64,000 nucleotides of DNA from contig NC_092520.1 of the NCBI RefSeq assembly GCF_037038585.1, positions 149,605,104 to 149,669,103 of the forward strand, given 5' to 3'. The notes under the pieces were generated by a model that did not search any database, was not told where the DNA came from, and saw only the letters and a program-made list of their open reading frames with translations. Position numbers and translations under genes: made by a program. This DNA comes from Patagioenas fasciata (Eukaryota > Chordata > Aves > Columbiformes > Columbidae). Below, in pieces: positions 27,401 to 35,728 of the stretch (positions are counted from its first letter, which is position 1; the number at the start of each line of letters is the position of its first letter).

Positions 27401-30400
27401 TTCAATTTTGTACTAAAATATAGAGAAATATCTTAAGAGAAATCAGCCTGAAATAGCTCTCAGATTAACCCTTGATGAAATGGAAGAGGAAGGGGAGAGA
27501 GAGCAGTTTTTTTTCCCAGAAACACTGACCAACAAAAATGATGCATCAGGAAAGACAAACAAACAAACAAACCAGGGATTACACCCTGTTCAGCTTTTTC
27601 CCCCTTCTTTTCAGTTCTGCTGCCAAACCAAAACACCCAATACTTTTGTTATTCAGCTCAAAACTGCTCCTGAGACTTCTGCTTCACTGCTGACCTCCCT
27701 TCCATCACCTCACAGTCTTTCTCCCCATCATTACTGTAGGTTTTCACACTTACACTCCCCTTCAAAGAGCCCAAGGTGACTGCCTTCCCCTCTGGAAAAA
27801 CTGTGGAGGTCTTGTCATTCCATATAGTAACCTCTGGCCATGAGCACCTCCCACTGCCAGTGCCTGGAGAGCATCTCAGCTACTTGCAACCAAGACGAGA
27901 GCCCCTTTCTCAGCCGAGCCGGACCTTGTCCCCCAGGACCTCTCCTCCCCTACCAGCACAGGCATTTGTGATGAAATTCCTTCCCAGGACAACTAGCAGC
28001 TGGGAACACTTCCCCTTGTTTTCAAGCCAACAATTTTACAATAACAAGCAAGATCCAAATTTCCCCTAAACACAGCTGTGCCGTAGCTGCGGGGGACCTG
28101 GGGCCAGAGGGCAGAAGGCTGGTTCACAGCGTAGGTCCAGGTTTGCAGAGCAAGGGATGGGAACTGAATGTCCTGAACTAGAGGCAGCTGCTGCTTTCAG
28201 ATTTGCAAGACATCTATCTGTATGTTCAACCTGCAAGACAGCTTTATTATCCTGCACACAGATAAGCTTTTCAGGAGGTCCCAGACCCTCTTCTCTGATA
28301 TTCTTTATCTCAGAGGTTGATCCATTTTGGTCTCTGAGTAATGAGGGTTTTCTTACCCCTCTATTGTCTTGCCTCTCTTAACTTTCTCAGAGCAGTTACA
28401 AGCTGAAACTCCAGTTGTGACCTCCTTTCCAGTTTGCTGCTCCACTGGAGGAGACTCAGCCCTGAGAAAGTCTTCCAGAATCAGACCAAGAACAGGTTCA
28501 GGATGCTGAGCAATTAGATCAAATTTGGAAGTGCAGCCATAGGTAAATTTACACTTGGTTGCTTTACAGCAAGTTAACACAGTAGTTCTTATGGCATCTA
28601 TCTTTACAGCTTTATAACCATCTCAGTACATCCAAAGGTGGAAAAAGGTGACAGGATAGAAGTCTCCAGATTGAGTTGTGGGGAACCGGACATGGCATTT
28701 ATAGGTGGAAGAAGTCTTTTTTTTCCAATTTAGAAGACTTTTCCAATAGTGCAAATACATTTGAATGTCATGCGAAAGACGGTGCCTTGTCCCATACTAG
28801 TTTATTTGCCCTCTGGTTCCCTAGATCACTAGAGAGAGAAATGTGCCTTCTACAGTAGTAGCATACTTCCTACTTCCTGCAAAGGCAGTGTGTAAGTTGT
28901 GAGGGAAGGACTCTGCCATCCTAATCTTTCCCAAGCCTAGCCTTGTTGGACTCTGAATCACAGCCTTAGATATTCCAGAATAGTTTAATTAAAAAAAAAA
29001 AAAAAAAAGCTATTCAATCAATACATAAAAAGAACAAAACTAGCCTTTTCACTTAAACTAATTAGCATACAAATTGCAGGATTACTGAACCGGATACCAC
29101 AGGCATAAACGATGCAAAGATATCATCTGAGCTCAGGAAGGAATTTTCCATGCAAAACCCATGACTTCTCTCTCAAAGCATCACTGCAGAATGGGCTGTT
29201 CAGTCAGATGCACCACTAGTGTTCACTAACCCTTGCAGGTCTGACTTGCTTTTTGTTCCTCCAGTGCCTATCATCAAAACCACAGGGAAGGAGACTGGAA
29301 GATCTGCTAAAAGCCATCCCAGGTTCAAGAAAAACTCAATTCCATTTTCTTTAACCATTCTCTTATCCAACGCCCATTTGGTTCAGAGGAGACATTGTAG
29401 TGACTCCTGTTTGATTTGGATAAATTCCAGTAACAGCACAGGGGACATGAATTTGGTAGTCCTGGGTTGAACTGCAGCTGAATCATTGATCCATTGGTGA
29501 AAGCCCACAGCACGTTGGGTAAGAAAGGCTTTTGTGGCATGACCTGCAGGAAAAGGATGTTTAAAAGGGAGAAACATGCAAGTCCCAAAACATTCCTTCA
29601 ATGTATCTCTATAGAACAAGAACAAGAGAGAAGTTATGCTGTATTTGACATGTAATTTATTATTCCTCCTTTTCTTTTATAAAGTTAGATTTTTATTCAC
29701 CAAGAAAAGTTAGTGACAGTCAATTATTCCTTTCGTCTTTCCCATTTTAATTTTACTATTATGAGAAAGTTTATCTTTTAACCATGTAATGATCTTATTG
29801 CAGTGTTATTGGAAGAAACAGAGTCACACAAGAAACAAAGGCAAGGGCAACAGACTCATTCTGGGGACGGATTTCTCTAGCAATGGGTTGGCTACTGGGA
29901 GAAGTGTTACTGGGGAAGAGGTAGCAATGTCCTTCTACAGGTACCAGGCCTTGGATACCAACACCATCAAAGCCTTTCCTTCTCTGTAACAAGCACCTGA
30001 GGGAGGTAGAGGGGGTCACACGAAGGGTGGGAAAAGGGAATTATGTAGAAGGAAGTTGCTGGTGGCTTTCTGGCCACTCACAGCTTTCTGATGGTTTTGG
30101 AAGACCACCTGTCTCTGTAGACACCCAAGAGTCTTAAAGAGTTACTGAAGTTCAATTCAGCAGCCAAACTTGGGAGAGCTGCTTTGAGAAACAGTACCCG
30201 CTGGGGAGGCAGATTCGCGCCCCACTGCTATTCTTCCTAGTTTTGGGAAGTCAGGGGCTGAGTTGCTGGAGGAGAAAATAGGGAGTATATGTGGGAGCAC
30301 CTGAGGTGTAGGAGAAATGGATCCAGGCATGTGTGTATCTCTCATGCCTACAGATGTAGGACAACTTATGCATGCTATGAACTTACCACCACCGTTCTTG

Positions 30401-30579
30401 TAGCAGAGATATGGGAACCTCCACACGTTACCCAGACCAATGATCTCCCCAGCCACAGATAGCAAAAACTCCATTTTGCTCCTCCACTGGCCTCTCTCTT
30501 CCATCTCCTCCTCTTTTATCTCTTTGGGAGCTGCCATGCCCCCATTGGACTCTCCTTCCTTAGCCGCAGCTCTAGTCAT
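3260..30579 (-). CDS. SLC6A12: SLC6A12, betaine/GABA transporter BGT1 (13 coding exons; last exon not found)
   Basis: Na+/Cl- dependent symporter of the SLC6 family carrying betaine and GABA across the plasma membrane. Joined exons (minus strand): 30579-30387, 26750-26616, 25534-25394, 23806-23719, 22144-22012, 19169-19035, 16867-16764, 15205-15081, 14795-14683, 13349-13212, 11778-11676, 5445-5345, 3430-3260. They total 1680 nt, 560 codons, in a continuous frame with all twelve membrane segments; human BGT1 is 614 residues, so roughly 40-55 C-terminal residues are missing. BGT1 rather than GAT2/GAT3 is indicated by Gln292 in the TM6 motif [10 protein letters not shown] (Leu in GAT2/GAT3), by [10 protein letters not shown], by [20 protein letters not shown], and by [13 protein letters not shown]. 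All introns are GT-AG except a GC donor after coding exon 6. The upstream neighbour is the paralogue SLC6A13 on the same strand. The ATG lies 4 nt inside its exon, so at least one non-coding 5' exon must lie upstream. Confidence 0.93.
3700..4390 (+). mobile_element. possible solo LTR with TATA box, inside the last visible SLC6A12 intron
   Basis: A TATA box (TATATAAG, 3906-3913) is preceded by a direct repeat of 16 bases containing CACAGCCAGAGTGG (3800-3815 and 3843-3858) and followed by a CACGTG E-box (3931-3936), a GC-rich stretch and then AT-rich sequence with AATAAT. Direct repeats before a TATA box and a short transcribed region after it resemble U3-R-U5 of an endogenous retrovirus LTR. 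No gag, pol or env reading frame adjoins it, so at most a solo LTR. Ends and target duplication were not found; the boundaries are approximate. The alternative is an ordinary antisense promoter. Confidence 0.4.
5345..5445 (-). CDS. SLC6A12: SLC6A12 coding exon 12: intracellular loop 5 and TM11
   Basis: A 101-nt exon with donor TGCTTG|gtaagt, residues 470-503: [20 protein letters not shown], then TM11 ([14 protein letters not shown]). The family motif [11 protein letters not shown] fixes the frame. The acceptor is unusual: it ends in ccaag and follows a purine-rich tract (ctggctggtgg). No ORF of 60 codons covers it because the exon is short, but phase and length match the 101-nt exon of SLC6A13. 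Confidence 0.93.
8137..8161. repeat. poly(T) run, 25 nt
   Basis: Uninterrupted T25 in intron 12 of SLC6A12. Sense to the gene it is poly(A). No SINE or processed pseudogene was recognised next to it. Confidence 0.95.
10200..10672 (+). mobile_element. CR1 LINE 3' fragment in SLC6A12 intron 12
   Basis: It begins near acaagacagacatggacctg and continues through gatgaaaagctgagagagtt to cccaaaccattctatgattt. It is antisense to SLC6A12 and carries several small deletions relative to the other copies, such as in the accaggttgct region, suggesting it is older. Confidence 0.88.
11676..11778 (-). CDS. SLC6A12: SLC6A12 coding exon 11: TM10
   Basis: A 103-nt exon with acceptor cttcaacag|GG and donor TATG|gtaagc, residues 436-469. 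It encodes [20 protein letters not shown] and [15 protein letters not shown]. The FDYYAASG core of TM10 is strongly conserved in GABA transporters. It is followed by the longest intron of the gene (6.2 kb), which holds a CR1 and a 25-nt poly(T). Confidence 0.95.
13212..13349 (-). CDS. SLC6A12: SLC6A12 coding exon 10: TM8 end and TM9
   Basis: A 138-nt exon, 46 codons in phase 0, with acceptor cttctgtag|TTT and donor ACTGAG|gtaaga, residues 390-435. It encodes [20 protein letters not shown], the basic loop KKGRRE and TM9 ([20 protein letters not shown]). [11 protein letters not shown] resembles human BGT1 CYLIGLFLVTE. Confidence 0.96.
14683..14795 (-). CDS. SLC6A12: SLC6A12 coding exon 9: extracellular loop 4 and TM8
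   Basis: A 113-nt exon with acceptor ctcttggcag|GT and donor AGCCAG|gtacag, residues 352-389. It encodes [20 protein letters not shown] and TM8 ([18 protein letters not shown]). SQLWSCLFF is BGT1-like; the GAT2 paralogue here has SPLWACFFF. The preceding intron is only 285 nt. Confidence 0.96.
15081..15205 (-). CDS. SLC6A12: SLC6A12 coding exon 8: TM7
   Basis: A 125-nt exon with acceptor gcccctgcag|GG and donor AATCAG|gtaggc, residues 310-351. It encodes [20 protein letters not shown] (TM7) followed by [20 protein letters not shown] at the start of extracellular loop 4. Conserved Asn and Ser residues in TM7 belong to the Na+ and Cl- sites in the family. Confidence 0.96.
16764..16867 (-). CDS. 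SLC6A12: SLC6A12 coding exon 7: TM6 with BGT1-diagnostic Gln292
   Basis: A 104-nt exon with acceptor ctctgttccag|GTC and donor TTACAG|gtaaga, residues 276-309. It contains [20 protein letters not shown], the unwound TM6 of the substrate site, then [11 protein letters not shown]. Gln292 corresponds to Gln299 of mammalian BGT1, a position where GAT1-3 carry leucine, and is the best single residue for calling this gene SLC6A12. Confidence 0.96.
19035..19169 (-). CDS. SLC6A12: SLC6A12 coding exon 6: TM5, with a GC splice donor
   Basis: A 135-nt exon, exactly 45 codons in phase 0, residues 231-275. The acceptor is gcttccccag|GTT. It encodes TM5 ([20 protein letters not shown]) and the start of extracellular loop 3 ([17 protein letters not shown]). 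The conserved family boundary DPQ|VWMDAG requires the exon to end at CCACAG, followed by gcaggt, a GC-AG intron. The nearest downstream GT would leave phase 1 and shift the frame of the following exon. Confidence 0.92.
22012..22144 (-). CDS. SLC6A12: SLC6A12 coding exon 5: TM4
   Basis: A 133-nt exon with acceptor gacactggcag|G and donor GGCAAA|gtagga, residues 186-230. It encodes [19 protein letters not shown], then TM4 ([17 protein letters not shown]) and the loop KGVKSTGK. The donor is GT but a weak match to consensus (AAA|gtagga); its position is fixed by phase with the next exon. Confidence 0.93.
23719..23806 (-). CDS. SLC6A12: SLC6A12 coding exon 4: extracellular loop 2
   Basis: An 88-nt exon with acceptor ttttggtag|AT and donor GGGA|gtatgt, residues 157-185 plus two bases. 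It encodes the large extracellular loop with Cys159, partner of Cys150 nine residues earlier, as in human BGT1. Three N-glycosylation sequons are visible: Asn164-Ser-Ser, Asn170-Arg-Thr and Asn176-Ala-Thr, followed by the conserved SPMLEFWE. The exon is short, so the first, divergent half of the loop supports the frame only through phase. Confidence 0.9.
25394..25534 (-). CDS. SLC6A12: SLC6A12 coding exon 3: TM3
   Basis: A 141-nt exon with acceptor ccttcacag|G and donor CTCAG|gtacac, residues 110-156. TM3 contains [20 protein letters not shown]; the NxYYI core with its conserved tyrosine lines the substrate site in this family. It ends in the start of extracellular loop 2 with Cys150 (ASCNNPWNS), the first of the conserved disulphide pair. 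Confidence 0.95.
26616..26750 (-). CDS. SLC6A12: SLC6A12 coding exon 2: TM2 and first intracellular loop
   Basis: A 135-nt exon with acceptor ttctgtgcag|G and donor GAAG|gtgagt, covering residues 65-109. It encodes TM2 ([20 protein letters not shown]) followed by [23 protein letters not shown], the conserved loop leading to TM3. It is separated from coding exon 1 by a 3.6-kb intron. Confidence 0.95.
26893..26909. repeat. poly(A) run, 17 nt
   Basis: A17 about 140 nt upstream of the acceptor of SLC6A12 coding exon 2; read on the coding strand it is a long U tract in the intron. Confidence 0.95.
28991..29008. repeat. poly(A) run, 18 nt
   Basis: A18 in the intron between SLC6A12 coding exons 1 and 2. 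Nothing recognisable adjoins it. Confidence 0.95.
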
Positions 30580-30583
30580 GGCT
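30387..30583 (-). CDS. SLC6A12: SLC6A12 coding exon 1: start codon, N-terminus, TM1
   Basis: The acceptor is a pyrimidine-rich tctgtcccacag followed by AGCC and the ATG (30577-30579); the donor is GGTG|gtaagt. It encodes residues 1-64 plus the first base of codon 65. The cytoplasmic N-terminus is acidic ([14 protein letters not shown]) and TM1 carries the family signature [19 protein letters not shown] that forms part of the Na+ and substrate sites. Glu45 (AGEIIGLG) matches BGT1 Glu52. Met1 is the first in-frame Met after the acceptor and has a G at -3. Met15 (GGCATGG) has a stronger Kozak context and is an alternative start. Confidence 0.93.
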
Positions 30584-32252
30584 CTGTGGGACAGAGGAGA
30601 AAGAGAGCAATGGGACAGAGGGATCTGCTGTGGGACATGCTGGTGGGAAGAGTGGGGAGGAACACAGTCACCACAAGAGATGTGTTCCTAGTATCACCAT
30701 GAGGTTCCCCTCTTCCCCTGGGAAATGGCTTATTTAGCATCAACACGAAGCATTTTCCCCAAGTCATGTCTGTGGGGCAGAAAGGCTGTGCTGAAGGGGC
30801 AGAGGTAAGATCACTGGTCAGGTGAGATGGGCCCACCTGCATCACCACTTAACTCACCCCTGACTTCACCTTTCCCACACCACAATCCACTTCATCCTTC
30901 CCAGACTACCAGCCTTGGTGTAACTTCATCTGCCCCTCTGCACCCTGCCTAGATGCTCTGCATCTCCTTTGTTTCTGGAAACATGGCCAGGACTTCAGAA
31001 ACAGCAGTGCAGAGGAAGAGACAAGGAGCTGGAGCAAGACACAGGAGCAGGAGGAGTTTTCCTTCCCTGTGTGCTTTATACAGCAACTGTCTCCTTCTGG
31101 AGTGGTTTCAGAGGGCAGGATGGAAATGTTATGGACTAATAGTCTGAACAAGAACAGACGACCGACCATCTTACTTCTAGGCATTGCCAGGAGTGCTGTC
31201 TGGGACCCCCTGGACACCGTGTTACACTGCCGTACAACCTGCCACCCAAGGAAAGCACACGTGCTGATTTGGCCTTGGATCCCTTGAATAGCAAACAGGC
31301 ATGAGTACCAAACCTCCACCTCCGTGCACAATCCTGCAAAGAATACAGAGCAAGGAAATGAAGCCCTTCAGATGAGCAAAAGGACCTCATACTTGTGAGG
31401 TACTTCAAGTCTGAGCAAGAGACTACTGAGATTAGACAAGCTCTGTTATCGCAATGAAAATGTTAGTTGGAAAAAGCCCAGCCATGAAAATGCAGAGCGA
31501 AGTCACTGTTGGAGGAGGCACATTAAATGTGACTGAGCCTGTAGGTTGGTATGAGGAAGACATTCTCTGGTCTGTACTACATCCTGAATTATGTTTAGCA
31601 TCATCTTAATTAAGCAAAGTCAGTGGCTTCTTGTTACAAGATACAATTTTCTATCATACACGAAGTCCTTTAATTGACTAGTAAATTTGAATCTAGCCAA
31701 AATTCGCACAGACCAGACTGAATTGTCTTGTTGACAACATTCTTGTATTGTTTACAGGCATTTGATTATGAAAAGAAAGTAAAGTGTGAAGTGAGAAACC
31801 TCCCTTTGGCTTAGCTAAAAATCATTATCCTCAAAAGATACTCCAATGAGTTAGCTGAGGTAGGGATGCACATGAGTCCAGCCAGAAAGCACAGACCTAA
31901 CACGAGCAGAGTGGCTGATGAACTATGCTGGAGAAGTCCTAACTGTAGCTACATCTCACTGGTGGCATTACTAAGCAGAAGTTGGCCTTTGAAGAGGTGA
32001 TTGGTATCAGCAAGGGATACACATTCGCATGGTGGGATTAGTAAACTATACTGGAAATGAGCCTGTCCAAAGCAGCAGCTTCTCTGCAAAAGGCTTCCAT
32101 TCCGACCAGCTGCAAGTGCTAAGAAATCAGGGCTTTGTCCGTTCCCATTAATTTACAGATTTGGTTTGCTGCTGGTTTGAGAGGTTTCTATCATTCCCTC
32201 CTTGCCTCCAGAGGGGACATCTCCATCTCCAGGGAGCAACAGGGGCAGCAGT

Positions 32253-32380
32253 TTGCATCATCCACACTACTTAACTCTTTCTCTGCCCCTGGAGCTGCTC
32301 TAGAACACATCAGCTTGCATCATCCACACTACTTAACTCTTCCTCTGCCTCTGGAGCTGCTCTGGACCACATCAGCTTGC
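32253..32380. repeat. 62-bp tandem duplication
   Basis: Two adjacent copies with a period of 62 (32253-32314 and 32315-32376), each starting ttgcatcatccacactactt and ending cacatcagc. They differ at a few positions (tctttctctgcccctgg against tcttcctctgcctctgg), so the duplication is not brand new. It is in the non-coding interval upstream of SLC6A12. Confidence 0.9.
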
Positions 32381-35300
32381 TCTCTCCCAGGCGAAGTCCA
32401 AGGATGGCTCTGGAGGTGGTTCAGTCCGGTGATCTCTCCCAGTCAGCAGAATGAGCAAGACCTCACCACTCTTGATGCCCTCTACCTGATAGGACCACCA
32501 AATTTATCCATCAACTTTTTGCACCAGGATGGTGCACTAGGAGCAGGATGACAAACCATTCCCTCCCTCCTTGTGCCTAGTCCCTCTCCAGTCATGTCTG
32601 TCTGGGCTAGCATCAGGGTACGAGACATCTCATGGGGAGTAGGGACTACCAGGGAGTCTGAGAAATAAGAGGAAATTAGGAGTCTGGGAATAAGAGGAAA
32701 TATGGTTCTACTATCAAACTGGGCCCAGTAGCCTGGAAGCACCGTGACTCTTGTTTTGATGTGGTTTTCAATGAGACAAGGGGGAAGCAGGAGCAGGAAC
32801 TGGTTTGCCATGCTTGCACTTACTCCATACAAGATGTCATCGTTACCATTGTGTCTCATTTGATTCTGTCAGTTGCTCAATGCAAATGAAATTATTTCCT
32901 AAATGCTAACCTTCTGGATATATCAGGCCCCAAGGCAAAGAAAGATGACTGAATATGAAAAAACAACTTTACTGAATGTTCATAGCAAAGCAAGCAGTTT
33001 TTTGGCACAAGGCATGTTTCCTCCCTCTATCATTCAAGTGAAGAAAGGAAACCAGATCTCCCAGTGTAATACACCAATTACTCTCTAAATTCCCAAGGCA
33101 ACAACACGCTTTGTTCACCCATCTGCCTTTGTGCTGAAGGGCTCATCCTATTCCCTTTGAAATCAGCAGTGGATTTCCACTGACTCTGAATGCAGAATGG
33201 CTGAATCCCATGCAAAGCATTAACACTGCCTCTAGTAACAGGGGCTGCAGCAAGACCAGGGAAGCATAAACTGCAGAGAAGAGCGGTCAGGGGTCAGCAA
33301 AAAACATCCTCCAGGCTATATAGCTGCCTCTTCAAAAACATCGGAGAAAGATTCTGGTCCCCTATGAAATGTGAGAGGGTTTTTTAGATTTATTTCCAAT
33401 AAGCGCTTACACATGGGCAGTACTGCTGTGGGCACAAGCAGTTTCAGTGTCAAATGCAGATGCACCAGGGCACTAAGGAAATAACCTCCCACTTTTCCCC
33501 AGCCTTGCCAGGAAGCACCTATTTACTGGTATGGCTTGTGTTGCCTCAGATCCACTGATTACTACAGCACCTGTCAATCTACACTTGAGTGTGAAGCTGA
33601 ATCAGTCTTCTAACAGGCTCAAAAAAACCTCTGGTGCAACCTAGAAATCACAGCAGGCACCCTAAGTGCTGGCTGGTGCAGAGCTGGCAGCTTTGCAGCT
33701 CACCAACAGCTCATCAGCACAGAGGTCCTCCCAGTCCAAACTTCGCCCCTTTCACTTAATTTGCCCGCTGTATTGGATCAGGAGGTCCTCCCGCCAGTCT
33801 TTTCTCAGTTTCCAAAGTCCAGGCAAGCCCCTTTCCCCACTGCCTGCCTGCGGCAAGGCCTGCCAGCTGGCTAATCAGTTCATTCAGATGCTGCAGCACA
33901 GCCTCCTCATCTCTGAGAGGAGCAGAGCTTCGCGCACTGTCAAATGCAAGAGAAAAAAATAACACATACTTAATGAAACGTGTTTGATCTGCCACAGTCC
34001 TTGGCACATTCCAATTTGCTGCAGTCCAGGGCACATTATCAAGTACAATGACACTTAAGTCTGGGCTTATTGAGGATGTCACAAGAAGGAGACAGGAGAG
34101 GACTTAGCTAATTCTTTGCTTTTAGTCCCTTGACGCAAGGCGGATCCAAGCACCAACCTATTCCTACTAACATTTGTGTTTTACCTGTTTTTGTGTCAGA
34201 CCTGTTTTACATGGGGCCAGGGTAAGGCCACAATCCTGGAGTCAGCTCCTCTCACCTGACCCCAGGAAGGGAACACCCTCAGCACCAGCCTACAGCCTCA
34301 GCCCTCTCACCAAATCCACCTCGGGCGTACCTGGATCGGGGCTTTGACTTTGCAGCTGTTCTCTGACTCTCTGACAGGCCAACATAAAGGACAGAAGCCG
34401 GGACACTGCAATGGGGAACATGGCTGGGACAAACACATCAGCAGGGGAGATGCAGTTCTTGGTGCCTCATTTTCCTGTTTTTGAAAGGGGGAACGCACCC
34501 TGGTTATGGAATCAAACCTTTTTGGCTGGGAAGAGCTGGTATATTAAACCAGTTCTCAAAGTTTCGGCCCTTTTGTGATATGAGCTTCAGCTTCTCCCTT
34601 CCCAGACAAAACGACACATGGCATTACACATCCCTGCTCCTTCCCTCTCTGCTTTGCCTGCTGTTTCTCTGAGAAAGCCTATTCACACAACTCCTGGCTC
34701 TTTTCCTGAATGTCTAATCCTACTGTGCCCCTGCCCTATACATTCTCAGGCCAGATGGGAACTCAAATACCTTCTTGTTTCCAGCTAGGAACAATTTGGC
34801 TCTCCCACAGCAGCCGCAGCCACCCGCTGTGTTACATCCTTCCCAACAGGCAGAAACTATTTCTTCTCCGTTTGGATGCCGCTCTCCTTAATCCATGAGT
34901 TTGGAGAGAAGACTTTGCCCCTTGTTGCCTGCCTGGACTTTTTCTGCTGTTCCTTCACTGAAGTGTGGAGAAAAATCCTCTGACTCCTTCATTCTCAGCC
35001 ACTTCTTTTATCTCTGCTGTAAAGTTCTTCCCACTGCTAAGATGCCACCTGACACAATCCACAGTCTGCCCCTTCTCCTGGACCCACTCAGGCACCATCT
35101 TCCCTTCTCAGCTCCCTGAGACCTTGCCAGTCTCTTTCAGAGGTTCTCTGCTGTATTTCCAGGCCTCAGGGCTTTGAGGAGTTGCATTTTTCCAGGGCTG
35201 AAGTACCCTTTGCAGAGATGACTCCCAGCCTGTCATCTTCCCATGAAGAATAGGGTAGCTTCCCCTGTGCCAGGTGCAACAGGCAGCTCTGTATGAAATC

Positions 35301-35581
35301 TTTGGCTTGGTACTGGGCTCGCTGCATGAAAGCAGTCACATTTTTCCCCACAAAATTTATTGGTGAGAAAAATCAGAATACACCTGAACTCCCCCAGGCA
35401 CTGGAAAGAGAGCAGGCTGCATACAGGCAGCCATAAACACAGACCACACCAACAAGTTCCCTTCTTCAATGTCTGAATGAGGTAGCACAGCCTCCCCTCA
35501 GTCACAAATTTGGGGCTGTGTTTGCCCACACCTACCACCATGAGATCCTTCAAGTATGGCCACAAAAGGCAAGGATAAGCC

Positions 35582-35728
35582 CAGGACACCTCTGAAGTGC
35601 TGTGAAGACTCACCAGTTGGGTCCGATGTGCTGAATGCGTGATGCCAAGGTACAGGACACCTCTGAAGTGCTGTGAAGACTCACCAGTTGGGTCCGATGT
35701 GCTGAATGCGTGATGCCAAGGTACAGGA
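35582..35728. repeat. 71-bp tandem duplication, identical copies
   Basis: A 71-base unit beginning caggacacctctgaagtgct occurs at 35582-35652 and again at 35653-35723, with five further bases of a third start. I see no difference between the copies. This points to a recent duplication, a length polymorphism, or an assembly artefact. Confidence 0.93.
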
